Shown: positions 46,177-56,759 of the stretch, in pieces | How the letters are laid out: every line of letters starts with the position of its first letter | Numbering within the stretch: the stretch's first letter is position 1 | DNA from: Dipteronia dyeriana | Lineage: Eukaryota > Streptophyta > Magnoliopsida > Sapindales > Sapindaceae | Reading direction: 5' to 3' | Assembly (NCBI GenBank): GCA_032871835.1 | Contig: CM065295.1 | Location: forward strand, 82,019,819-82,083,818 | Length of the DNA stretch: 64,000 nt | The notes under the pieces: generated by a model | What the model was told of the DNA's origin: nothing | Seen by the model: only the letters and a program-made list of their open reading frames with translations | The model's database searches: none | Position numbers and translations under genes: made by a program

Positions 46177-48176
46177 TAGAGTGTTTTGTCTTACAAAATT
46201 TTTAGGTGGTCCCACATGAAGAGTGGGGTAGAGTGCATCATAATTGTTAGAATAAAATGATGTTTCTATCGAGGTGAGAGACAAGCAATACACTGCTTTT
46301 TTGCTAAAAAAAACAATCGAGATTCGACTTTCAGCAATAATTATCACACCTCTTTCTTTATCAACTCCAATCAATCAATTTTGCTAGCTCACATTATATG
46401 TTATAATCATTTTATAAACTTTTATTTTTGCATGTGATTTAGATCCAGATTCCGTAAATATTTAGTATGCTTTATTATATAAAAAAACTCTATAAACGAA
46501 GTTTTCTTACTATTTCAAAAATAAAAAAATAAAAATAAAATTCCAAAATAATTTATTAAGTTATAATAAGAAATGGTATTATATTAAGTTATAATGGGAA
46601 ATGATTTCCTGACAAAGTTAAGATATGTATCCTAAACAAATTCTATTGCTTTCGAAAATTGATGCAGGTTTTTAAGCGGAGATAATAATAATGATATTGT
46701 ACAACTATAGACATTAGTATTTCCTTAAAAAAGAAAAATGAGGACACTAGTATTGGTTTTTTTCGCGTTTCATGTGGTATGCATAACGTTTACATGTCAA
46801 GATAGTATTGCGATATTTTTTTTGTTGTTGTTGCAAGAACATGACAATGTTGTTATTACTCAATACTTATACTATTTTTATTACTATATTTATCATTTTA
46901 ATGTACATGTTTATATTGCAATATGTTCAATATATATTTCTGGAAACTACAAAAGAAGAATCAATGAGAACAAAAAAAGTAATGAATTGTGATAAGTTTT
47001 ATACTTTTTTTTCTCAAATTCTATACATGATATAATGGAGAAAACCATATATGTAGATGTAGTGGTGGGATACTGGGATAGGGGTAAAAGATATAAATAT
47101 GCAGGAGCTGTTGGCCGTGTCTCAACGTGGGTAGCAGTAGAAGTAGAAGCTGGAGCCGCTTGCCCTGTCTCGCAGGAGGTTGTGAGGATATGATATATCA
47201 AAAAAAAAAAATGTGTTTATGAGATGAGTGTATATTTGTGGATAACCTTACAATTAAAAAAATCAATATAATGGGTTGTGACATTCACTTGTATATATAC
47301 CCCATTATATGTGTTTTCAAGGTGAGATTCATTCTCATCTTCTTGAACTTCACAAGTGGTTCTCCCAGAATAGCAAGCTTGAGAATCGCTTTTCAATCAC
47401 TGTCGAAACTAGAGTTTAATAGCCTGGAATATACAACAACTCAGACAAGCAAGAAATTTTTTAAGGACCTGACCACCATTAGCAGGAGTGCTCTCGAGAG
47501 TAATGTCCCTGTAATTTCATGTGGTCTCTAAATGTCTTGTTGCAAAGCAAACAGGTAAACATCTGTAGTAAAAAAACAATTATAACATATAAAAAATAAT
47601 AATAATAATTGGGATTCGGTCAATACGCTTAATAGTTTTCCAGTAGCTGCTGTGTGATGTTGTATACTTTTATTGGAACCTGAATTTTGTAGAGCCTGAA
47701 ACAGAACCTTTGTTACGTAAATTATTACTGTGAATTCTGATAATAAAAAATTACCTTTGGATGAGGTAACCAAATGAAGGACGTAAACCAGATCAAGAAA
47801 TGTGTCTTCTAATAAAGCTAGTCAAGTTGAACATGCATAAAGAAAGTTGACCAAAGCTGATTTAGGTTCACCAAACTCATTGAGAAGAAAACAGTTTTTA
47901 TATTCTATAGTTGGTTGTGAATATAAAGTAACGGGGGTCCAACTAAGGTCAAAAAATCATTTATTTTATCTACAAATTGATTCTTTATTATGTCTCGTTA
48001 AGGATGTCAATTTTGTCCCGTGAGACTGTGACAAGTTGTGTGCTACTCTTGAAATTTGGTCATCACCCATTAACAGGTTCACATCTTTCCATCCAGTTGT
48101 GATGTTATATGAGAAGTTGGTTTGTTTCATGTATAGGTTTGGATGTTGGCTCTCAAGAACAATATTTGTGTTGTAG
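46177..48176. other. Intergenic, no supported gene
   Basis: It holds the NDPK 3' UTR (to about 46,350), AT-rich DNA and a 130-bp segment at 46,540-46,670 that recurs at 52,453-52,545. An open stretch at 47,315-47,530 has balanced composition but no family that I recognise, so it may be a pseudogene fragment or chance. Confidence 0.45.
46540..46670. repeat. Dispersed repeat, copy 1 (copy 2 at 52,453-52,545)
   Basis: Both copies share 'ccaaaataat.tattaagtt', 'tttcctgacaaa', 'aagatatgtatcctaaac' and 'aattctattgctttc'. Copy 1 has an extra internal duplication ('attaagttataat'). Copy 2 lies just upstream of the F-box pseudogene. Confidence 0.8.
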
Positions 48177-48489
48177 GGGTGCGTTTGGTACGCGGAACGG
48201 GACGGAACAGGACGGGATAACTTTTTGTTGTCCCACGTTTAGTGCGCCATTAACATGGGATGAGACGGGACATGGTGGGATAAAAACCATGAAAACTTAT
48301 CCCACCTCACACCCTAGGCCAGACTTGTCCCATGCATGGGACAAGTCTGGAAAAGACATTTTTACTCTCAAATGTTTTTAAATTAACAAAACTATCAACT
48401 ATATAAAAAAAAATACCCTATTGGCCGCTTCAGTCTCTCTCAAACCCTCACCCCGCTCGTCTCTCTCTCCCGCTCGTCTCTCTGTCAAA

Positions 48490-48765
48490 CCCACCGGCTG
48501 CAGATCCAACTTCGTCGGTGTCAACGAGCTCGCCGTTGTCGGGGTCACGCGAACACGCCGTCGTCGAGGTCACGCATCCTCTCTTCACACAAAGACAGCC
48601 GTCGACCGCTTTTGTTTGTCTCTTAGACCCACCAGCTGCAGATCCATCTTCGTCGGCATCAAGCGAAGTCGCCGTCTTCAGGGTCATGCGAAGCCGCCGT
48701 CGTCGGGGTCACGCATCCTCTGTTCACACAAGAACAGCCGCCGACTACTCTCATTTCTCACCTCA
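48490..48765 (+). repeat. Two tandem copies of a GC-rich 138-bp unit
   Basis: Copies start at 48,490 and 48,628 with 'cccaccggctgcagatcc' and 'cccaccagctgcagatcc'. Both carry 'ttcgtcgg', 'gccgtcgtcg.ggtcacgc' and 'atcctct.ttcacaca'. The region is GC-rich in an AT-rich element and could be a captured 5' UTR or CpG-rich promoter. Open frames through it lack a recognised domain. Confidence 0.85.
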
Positions 48766-50257
48766 CAACTCGATTCACTTCTTCTCCAATTCAGGCGCCG
48801 CCGTCCGACCGAAATCGGTTTCTCTCTCACCTCATTTCATTATCATTTTCAGTTAATAATCTGGATTTTGTTTGTGAAATCCATGATTATTTTAGCCAAA
48901 TGATTGTGTTTTTGGTGATTTTTTGAGGTTTTATCATTTGGGTATGTCGATTTTGGCTGGTTTATTGGGTGCTTGTATATGAATTGGCTTCAAGTTTTCA
49001 AATTTAACTTAGATGTTATAGTGTGACTCTTGCTTTGATTTGTTTCCGATTCTGTATTAGTTGTGATTTTTTGAGTTGTTTGCTTGGAGTTGTTTGTTAG
49101 GTAAGAGCTTTTTCTATATTTTTGTTTCCTCTGTTTTGGCTTTTAATTATCTATTTTGTTGAGATTTATCATTGAAATTTGATGTTATTGTTTGTGATTA
49201 ATCATGGGATTTTTCCATATATTGTGATTAGAACAAGTTTGCATGCACAGCTTTACCCTGAATTTTCAGATTGTTTTTTTGTTCCTTTTCATTTCTTACT
49301 GATCAATGGGAGCTTCAAAGAGAGTTTATGTAATGGGAGTTAATTAAAAGGCAATGTAGTATATAGTATTTGTAACCAACGTTGGTATAATCTTATCGTA
49401 CAAACAAACACCACCTAATGTGGTGCGCTATCGCATAAAGTAATTGCATTACCATATATAGCGTACAATTAGTCAATGAGATGTTAGATGATTAGGCAAG
49501 ATACATGTCATTTGAGAATCTCTATGCAGAATGTTATCAGAATTTTATCGGAACGTGTTGTATACATCCTTGCATATTTAAAAGGAAGTGTGTAAATGTA
49601 AGCATATGTTAGGCTAATAGATAGATTTAAGCAATAGTGTGAGAGGGTAATGAGAAACGTATAGGTTCTGATCACCTTATCGGTTTAAAATTGTTTCATA
49701 CGGCATTGGTAAAACAAATTTGTTTGCGATTTTATTTAACAAATATTTTATGCTGATTTTGCAATAACTGTTCTTAGCATGTTTGATAAATTAATGAATT
49801 TCAAGCCGTCATTTGCATGTTTGGTAGTTTGAATAAGTGTTGTGCATATTATAGTTTGATGCCAAAGCATTATTGTATGTGTCGTTAGTTTGACATAGTA
49901 AGGCTAGTGGACAAGTAACAATACAAATAGCCAGTTTCGAAGCATATAAAGTTGGCTGGTTTGATGATTAGATTAGTCCATTGAATCGAAAAGGGATATC
50001 TGTCGTAGTTTGTAACTTTACCAACATTTGAGTATGTTATGCAGAAAATTATGATAAATTATTTAGCTCGATTAATAATTCCTGTGAACCAGCTATCTTA
50101 TGAGATTTCATCCCATTGTGATGATGCAGATGAATCTGATGTGATTGTCATTTGCCCGAAAATTCTGTTTACAATATCTTGACATCTTCATTGCTTGTAT
50201 GGTCAGGGTCATTGTTAGTTTGTAGCTTTTGTCCCGTGTTGTCTTTGTTAATCAGCA

Positions 50258-50884
50258 ATGGGAGTTGTAGTGGGAAGGCCCGAGTCTTCTGATGAGAGCT
50301 TAAGAAACTGCAAAGCTATTTTCGAGCAGTTCGGTAGGTTACTTATGGTTTGTTTGTTTATTCGTTGAATAAGCATGCATTGTTGATCATGGTAACAAGT
50401 TACGTTGAAGCTAATGGCCTTAAAATTGAACTCTGTGGTTCTTCTGCTCCCGAAACTGTTTTAAAGTACTAATTTGAAGGATGAATTGACATAGAAAATA
50501 CTAGACCTTTTCATTTAGCTCGGATACATGATTAAAATAGCAATGTTTTTGATAATTTTGGGTTCAAAATAGTGTTTTTAAAGTGTTCATATCTCTGCGA
50601 TGTACAGTGACAAGTGACTACTAAGTTTTCCTCTAAGTTCTAAGTAGTATTTGTATATATATATTTATTTTGTAGATGAGGATTCAAATGGTGCAATTGA
50701 CCACGAAGAGCTTAAGAAGTGTTTCTAGAAGCTCGAAATTAACTTTATGGAGGAGGAGATCAATGATCTGTTTGAGGCCTGCGATATCAACGAGGATTTG
50801 GGAATGAAGTTCAATGAGTTCATTGTACTACTCTGCCTTGTCTATCTTTTCAAGGATGATCCAACTGCTCTTCAAGAGGAGTGA
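50258..50884 (+). pseudogene. Captured fragment of a CML21/CML22-like EF-hand gene
   Basis: ATG at 50,258 encodes MGVVVGRPESS followed by DESLRNCKAIFEQF. An intron with GT at 50,334 and AG at 50,675 follows. Exon 2 encodes a canonical EF-hand loop DEDSNGAIDHEEL and a second degenerate EF hand (CDINEDLGMKFNEF), then IVLLCLVYLFKDD, ending TGA at 50,882-50,884. The pattern matches the N-terminal half of calmodulin-like proteins 21/22. Compared with that family, about 45 residues between the MGxVVG start and DESLRN are absent and the C-terminal EF hands are missing. An in-frame TAG lies after KKCF (about 50,728). The retained intron indicates DNA-level capture. Confidence 0.8.
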
Positions 50885-51670
50885 ACATATTTGATATTGT
50901 AAACATGTTTGAAACTTATATTTTGTTGGAATTGTGAATATATTTGAAACATGTTTGAAATTTATATTTTGTTGGAATTGTGAACATATTTGAAACTTAT
51001 ATTTTGTTGAAATTGTGAACATGTTTGTGTTATGAATTTTGTTATTAGGTTCGTGAACAAATATATTATATTAACTTTTTTGTTGGATCATGTTATTAAG
51101 CATTATCCGTAATTTATTATTATGTGAAAAGAAAAGATGTGTGGTTGAATAATTAAAACTTATAAAATATATATTTCTTTTCTATTATTCACAATTACGA
51201 GCATGTAAAATTGAATAATAATTTTATTTAAAAAAATTGAGGAAATAATATTATTATTTAAAAAATTAGGGAATAGTCATAATATTATTATTATTATTTG
51301 AAAAAAAATCACATGTCTTCCAAAATTAAACTATTTTTTAATTACAATAATATTATTTTTATGAAATATGATATATAAAAATATTTTTTTAATAAAAAAA
51401 TTAAATATTGACTTGTCTTCTTTCAAATATGATATATAAAAATATTTATCATTATTATGTGGTTACAAATATTGGATAGGTCAAGAAGGGCACTCTGGTC
51501 ATTTGAACCTCGTGTCCCGTCCTGTCCCAGTCATACCAAACATACAACAGTACAGTGAACAGTGTTGTCCCAGACCTATCAAACGCAATATAGAACAGTC
51601 TGTCCTGTACTGTCCCGTCCCGTCCCGTCTCACATTGTTCTGTCCCATGTCCGTGCCAAACGCATCCTAG

Positions 51671-52672
51671 GGGAACTTTTTTATCGTGAATTCTTCTGAA
51701 CACTAATACTCGATTTGTAATTCATAATGATTGATGAACTTAAATATGAATTTCAATGGAATTGAACATTAAATTGCTAAAAGGCCATTCAAGGTTCGTG
51801 GGTTGAACTTTATTAGTATGTAACAATAATTTTGTTTTTTACGGTGCTTGGAGAAGTAGACTCAAAAGGGTTCGGGAAGGCTTGGAAAATTCCCTCAGGG
51901 GATTTATTGAACTGATCGACTGATATGCTAGAGTACGTTATTTAGCTTAAGCTTCCGTCAGATTTCTTCGATGATTGAAATTGAGGTAGAGATGGACTAT
52001 GATGTTCTTGCCGCTGAAGGAGTAAGCAGTACGGTGCGTGCTGCATATTCATATAACCTCTTTTATCCCTTAATCTGCACAAATGAAATTGTTTAACAAA
52101 GTGATATTTCTTACGGCAGGAAAGATGGAACAAATCATGGAACTGGAAATTCTTGAAGAGCAGATGCTGCATATTCATATAACCTCTTTTATCCCTTAAT
52201 TGCTGGTGACTTCCACCGGCATTCATGGACACTTCCTAATCAAGTTTTCTTAATTGGTGGTGAATTCCACTGGCATTCATGGAGACTTCAACGCAAGGTC
52301 AGCATGAGCAGGAATAGGAGAAAAAAGCCCTTCACAAATTTCCGCCCACAACAGCTCTAACAATGAATAAAATGCAAGAAGTTGGCATTTCATCAAACAC
52401 TTTATCAAAAGATCAATCATCGATTTGCATATAATGCATTCCTAATTTTTCCAAAATAATATATTAAGTTATAATAGGAAACGGTTTCCTGACAAATTAA
52501 AGATATGTATCCTAAACGAATTCTATTGCTTTCTAAAAATAAGCTTCCTTTTTTCTACTAGGAAATCACAATCCTTTTCTAACTAGAAAACCAAAATTTC
52601 CTTATAAATTGCAACGTTTGTCTCTCTCTCTATACAAATCGATTTTACGCTTCTTTTCAAATTTTTTCAATC
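51671..52672. other. Intergenic upstream of the F-box pseudogene
   Basis: It contains a 35-bp direct repeat ('gctgcatattcatataacct' core) at 52,040-52,075 and 52,166-52,200. It also has a tandem pair ('ggtga.ttccac.ggcattca') at 52,205-52,285. The dispersed repeat copy 2 is at 52,453-52,545. No gene is supported. Confidence 0.6.
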
Positions 52673-53750
52673 ATGGCCAACTGGGAGAAACTTATTCCGG
52701 TGCTTTTGATGGAAATCGCAAATCGAATAATGATTCTGCCAGACTATGTTTCATTCCGTGGAGTTTGTACCTCTTTCCGATCTGCTGCTCCTGCAAAGGA
52801 AAAAAATTCCAATTCCATTGCTTATGCTCCCGCCTCCGGAAGACGGCCATGTCCTTCAAAAGGTACTACTCAACAAGTTATCTTACCTTTCAAAACAAGT
52901 GGTAAGATGTTTTCTTCAAAGGGATTTCTTGTATCAATTGAACAAGATTTGAGTGTCAGTCTTTTTAATCCTTTTTCTTGTCAACGGATTAAACTTCCAC
53001 ATCTCGAGAAATTGAATACTATTGTCCACATTTGGAGACTTATGAAGATATTGATAAGCCCATATATGCAAGGACACTCACCTTCAAATGTGTCATATCT
53101 TCTACTCCTTTACTAACGTCCGATTACATAATGATGGCCATTCACGGAGGAGGAGGAAAATTGTCATATGTTAGAGCAGGTGATGAAACTTGGACCCCTA
53201 TAGACATATTGCGCGACGAACGATATGAAGATATTACTTATTTTAAAGGACAGTTTTATGCAGTTAATTGCCTTGGTACAGTAATGGCTCTTAATATAAG
53301 ACGTGATGGTCTAAGTGAGGCAGAACAAGTGGCTGTGTTTCCGCCATTATCATCAGGATTCACTTTCCTATTCTATATAGTAGAATCTGCAGGATCATTA
53401 TTGATGGTTCAACGGTTCATTAGAGAACTATCTACCTACCAAACTGTAGGATTTAATGTGTTCAACATTGATTTGAGAGCTAATACGTGCACAGAGATAA
53501 AATATTTGGGTGACATGGTACTATTTTTGGTTTACAATTCTTCCTTCTCATGTGCAGCACATTTATGTAATTGCGAGCCTAATTCAATATACTTTGCTGA
53601 TAACTGTTCCGATTTCGAAGAAGAAGATGGAGGAGTAGGAAGGACATGGGAATTTACGGTCTAGAAGATCAAAGTATTACCTTCCATTTCAATGGTGATG
53701 CAATCCATCCCGATACTCCATCAATGTGGGTTGAATTAAGTATGATTTAG
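52673..53750 (+). pseudogene. F-box/DUF295 (SKIP23-like) protein, frameshifted
   Basis: The frame starts MANWEKLIPVLLMEIANRI, an F-box-like helix, followed by VSFRGVCTSFRSAA (about residues 25-40). A DUF295 beta-propeller-type region follows, with GFLVSIEQDLSVSLFNPFS, then WTPIDILRDERYEDITYFKGQFYAV and a final segment MGIYGLEDQSITFHF. Family members (SKIP23, KIB-type) are substrate receptors of SCF ubiquitin ligases. The reading frame changes near 53,025-53,032 and again near 53,640. With both shifts the homology runs on to TAG at 53,748-53,750. The two frameshifts make it a pseudogene unless they are sequence errors. Confidence 0.82.
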
Positions 53751-53894
53751 ATTATATTACTTTTTCTTTAAAAAAAATGGAGTTTTTTTTAAGAATGATT
53801 TGTTTTATATACATTTGTAATATATTTTTTTATTTGTCGAAATATACATTAGTTAATCGAAAATGTCCAATACTAACTTTAAAATAATATAAAA

Positions 53895-54832
53895 TGTTAT
53901 ATGTTAATTTTATCATATGTATACGTCATCAACAAAAATGATAAATTGCCAGGTGGACATCCGAATAGGTATTCAGAAAATATCATACAAGATATCACCA
54001 AAGAAGAGAAAACTCGAGTAAGCAGATGTTGAGCAAAACCTACTCAGTGTCAATCAACTTTATATACTACTCGGGATCAGTTAAATGACACTCGGGGCTG
54101 GTTAGATGACATTTCTACTCGGGAACAAATGATGTTACTCGGGATCAGCGGGTATTGTCCTTACTCGGGACTAACATGAAGAAAACTAAATAGAAGCTCA
54201 GTGCATAGCCCACGTGGATCAAGTCATTAAAATACACGGAGATATCCATATCAAAAAGGAATCCCAATAAGAACAGTATATTAAACAAAATATTAAACAA
54301 GAAAGGTTCCCAATCAGGGTAACAACTTTATTTCTTCAAAAAGACTATGCTCTTATAAGGAAATAAGTCCTAATTGGACTACATTACTAGAGTCTCATTC
54401 AGTCTCAAATACAAGACTCTGAAACAGGAAATAAAACAATCAGCTTCAAGCAAATAAATAATTGTAATTAAATACAAAGATCTTCTATTACTTGTACAAA
54501 GCAGATTAGGGTTCTATAAACATATAAATAGATCCATAATCTAGTCAAAAAAGATACACAACATTCATAGAAAATACAGAGAGAAAAAAGAGAGATCGAG
54601 AGCTTGTAATATTATAATTTCATAGTGGATTTTGCTTGGTTGATCATTCAACCACCCGTGGACGTTTCTCCGGTCATCTGAGTTTTACCACGTAAAAAAC
54701 TTGTGTCTTGATTACTTTCTCCTTCTCTTTCTCTTTCTCTTTCTCATTCTCTTTCTCTTTCTCTTTGAAATTATAGTCGAAATCCAATCCTTGTTGGCTT
54801 TTCTGATACAATCCAGAAACCGACATCAACAA
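53895..54832 (+). repeat. 5' LTR of the Gypsy element
   Basis: It starts TGTTATATGTTAATTT and ends CCGACATCAACA. It contains an ACTCGGG cluster in U3, a TTGTAC/TATAA-type promoter zone near 54,500-54,550, and the U5 box 'ttttaccacgtaaaa'. An expanded (CTTTCT)n run (about 54,717-54,765) is mostly missing from the 3' LTR. The usual primer-binding site after it is altered ('attggagttagaagg'). Confidence 0.9.
54067..54169 (+). repeat. Five CTCGGG boxes in LTR U3
   Basis: CTCGGG occurs at 54,070, 54,091, 54,118, 54,138 and 54,164, with spacings of 21, 27, 20 and 26 bp. The 3' LTR keeps three (61,724, 61,745, 61,818), and two are mutated (ctcgaa, cttggg). The arrangement could be a repeated U3 enhancer element. 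Confidence 0.7.
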
Positions 54833-54877
54833 TTGGAGTTAGAAGGAGGGGCTGAACCTCCGATTTAATCAAAAACG

Positions 54878-56530
54878 ATGGCAGGAAGCAGAAGCAGTTC
54901 TGGGGATGTCTAAAAATCTCTAGATAACTTCCACGTTGGCAGTAGCTCGCGGGATCTCGTTGTAACAACAGAGAACCAACCTACATTCCTGGCGGAGATC
55001 CAGCAAGTTCCTCCGACCAGCGGGGACCTGACACAACGCTTCTGAGAGGCGTTGCAACAACTGGTGGCAGACGCAGCAAAGGAAGAAGTTGATCTACTGG
55101 CTGCAGAAACACAAACTCCTAACTTCCCACCTGCGAGGCTTCGTTCGGTTGTAGTAGGGCCAGAAATAAATACACCGAAAGCTGGAAGGAACTCTGTTCC
55201 AATCAATCAGGTTGGACGTGAAACACCTGAAGAAGAACAATCACGTCAGAAGCAGAACCAGAATCAGACAGCCCGTGCTAGACACTGTAAACATGACCGG
55301 CACAGGGATCGGTCGTCATCAGAAGATAGCGATCAGCACCATCGCAAGCGTCATCATGAAATCATACGTGAAACTTGGCATCAAAGTGAAGAACCAGAAA
55401 GAGGAATGACAATCACCAAGCGGTTCAACAGTCAAGGAAGTCTGGTGGGAGACAGAGACGTCGTAATCCAGAGCCTAACTCGAGAAGTCGAGAATAATAT
55501 ACGTCAAATGGACACGCTGGTTAGACGTTATGGGTATAACGATTTATCTGATGAGGATTCTGACAGTCCATTCACCAGGGAAATCTTACGGACCCCATTC
55601 CCAGAAAGGTTCAGGATTCCGCACGTGGAGCATTTCAAGAAAGACACAGACCCTAAGGAGCACGTCAGACGCTATAAAAACGTCATGGCTCAGCATGCCC
55701 ACAGTGATCCCTTACTGTGTCTCAACTTTCCACAAACTCTAGGAGACACAGGTTCAAGATGGTTTGGGAGATTGCCCCCAGCAAGCATTAGAAGTTTTAG
55801 TGAACTGAGCAGGAGTTTCTCAAGGCAATTTCTGAGCAATGTTCACAGAAAAAAGTCAGTGGCTTACCTTTCTCATATAAAGCAAGGGAAAGATGAGTCG
55901 CTGAAGAAATATCTGGGGAGATTCGGCCAAGAAGTATCAGAAATTGGCAGTGCAAACGATGAAGCAATAATTGCTGCATTCATCAACAACCTGCAGAATA
56001 GACAGGTATCCTTTGATTTAAGAAGAGCCCGTCTGACCAGGTATGCATATATGATGGACATAGCATGAGGATATTCATTAGCCGAATAAGATGGGTTAGC
56101 CACTGGAAGAAGCTACATGCATGAAGGAAAACCTGAGAAGGACGCTGAGTCTAAGGTGCAGAACCAAAAAGGAAAACATAAAGGAAACAACAAAGAAAAG
56201 AGCAAGGAGGGGGGAAACGGGCGTAATGCCTAACAGACCACGAAAAAATACCGAGGCAGATACACCAACTACACCCCTCTTCGAAAAAAGCAGGAGGAAA
56301 TTCTGGTCATTCTGGAAACAAAGAATATGGTACAAGAACCATGACGACAGTCTCAGTTTGCCCGACGAGATACCACCAAATACTGCAGGTTCCACAAAGA
56401 AACAGGTCATGAGACTTCCAAGCGTTACCAACTCAGAGACTACATAGAAACCCTCATTCGGGAAGGACACCTACATGATGTGATCTTGACAAGGGATGAG
56501 AAATCAAAAGCAAAGAAAGAGATCAAGGCC
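54878..56530 (+). pseudogene. Gypsy gag (retrotransposon gag domain, zinc knuckle relic)
   Basis: Gag translation starts at ATG 54,878 and is broken by TAA (about 54,911) and TGA (about 55,044). The long open part (55,052-56,068) carries the gag core: TPFPERFRIPHVEHF, then RWFGRLPPASIRSFSELSRSF and HIKQGKDESLKKYLGRF. Downstream are stops and a degenerate nucleocapsid knuckle (CRFHKETGHET..., about 56,375-56,430), in which the last Cys is replaced. It would have formed the virus-like particle core. It cannot yield full-length Gag now. Confidence 0.88.
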
Positions 56531-56759
56531 GATCACAGCTCTGGTTGAATTCAAAGGGTCAGTCCAGAGGCCAATCAAGTAATACATACGATCTTTGGAG
56601 GACCATCCACTGGAAGAAGTAACCGAGAGTGAACACAGGAAATCAGAGAAGCGGTAGAAGCAAGACATAACTTTGACGTAAACTCGGGGGAGCCGAACCC
56701 GAAAAGGGTAAAGGAAGGATGTGACCCAATAACATTCACAGAAGCATATTCACATGGGA

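Larger units (their letters stand above)
48177..51667. mobile_element. 3.5-kb TIR element carrying captured gene fragments (Pack-type)
   Basis: Ends are GGGTGCGTTTGGTACG and, inverted, GGATGCGTTTGGCACG, flanked on both sides by the trinucleotide TAG (48,174-48,176 and 51,668-51,670). Subterminal GGGACGG/GGACGGGA repeats face each other. Termini and 3-bp target suggest the PIF/Harbinger group, although TAG departs from the usual TTA/TAA. No transposase is present. Instead it holds a GC-rich leader with a 138-bp tandem repeat and an intron-containing EF-hand gene fragment. Confidence 0.75.

Noticed and set aside
47238..47531. 97-codon frame between NDPK and the Pack element
   Set aside because: No recognisable family and AT-rich low-complexity N-terminus. 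Left as possible chance or fragment.
48421..48903. 160-codon Ser/Arg-rich frame
   Set aside because: It is produced by the GC-rich 138-bp tandem repeat. Two frames are open equally and there is no domain.
50828..51022. Minus-strand frame of repeated FQTCL/TKYKF units
   Set aside because: It is a translation of short tandem repeats ('aacatgtttgaaacttata') in the 3' flank of the CML fragment.
56096..56470. 124-codon hydrophobic minus-strand frame
   Set aside because: It is a shadow of the broken gag region and has no promoter or homology.
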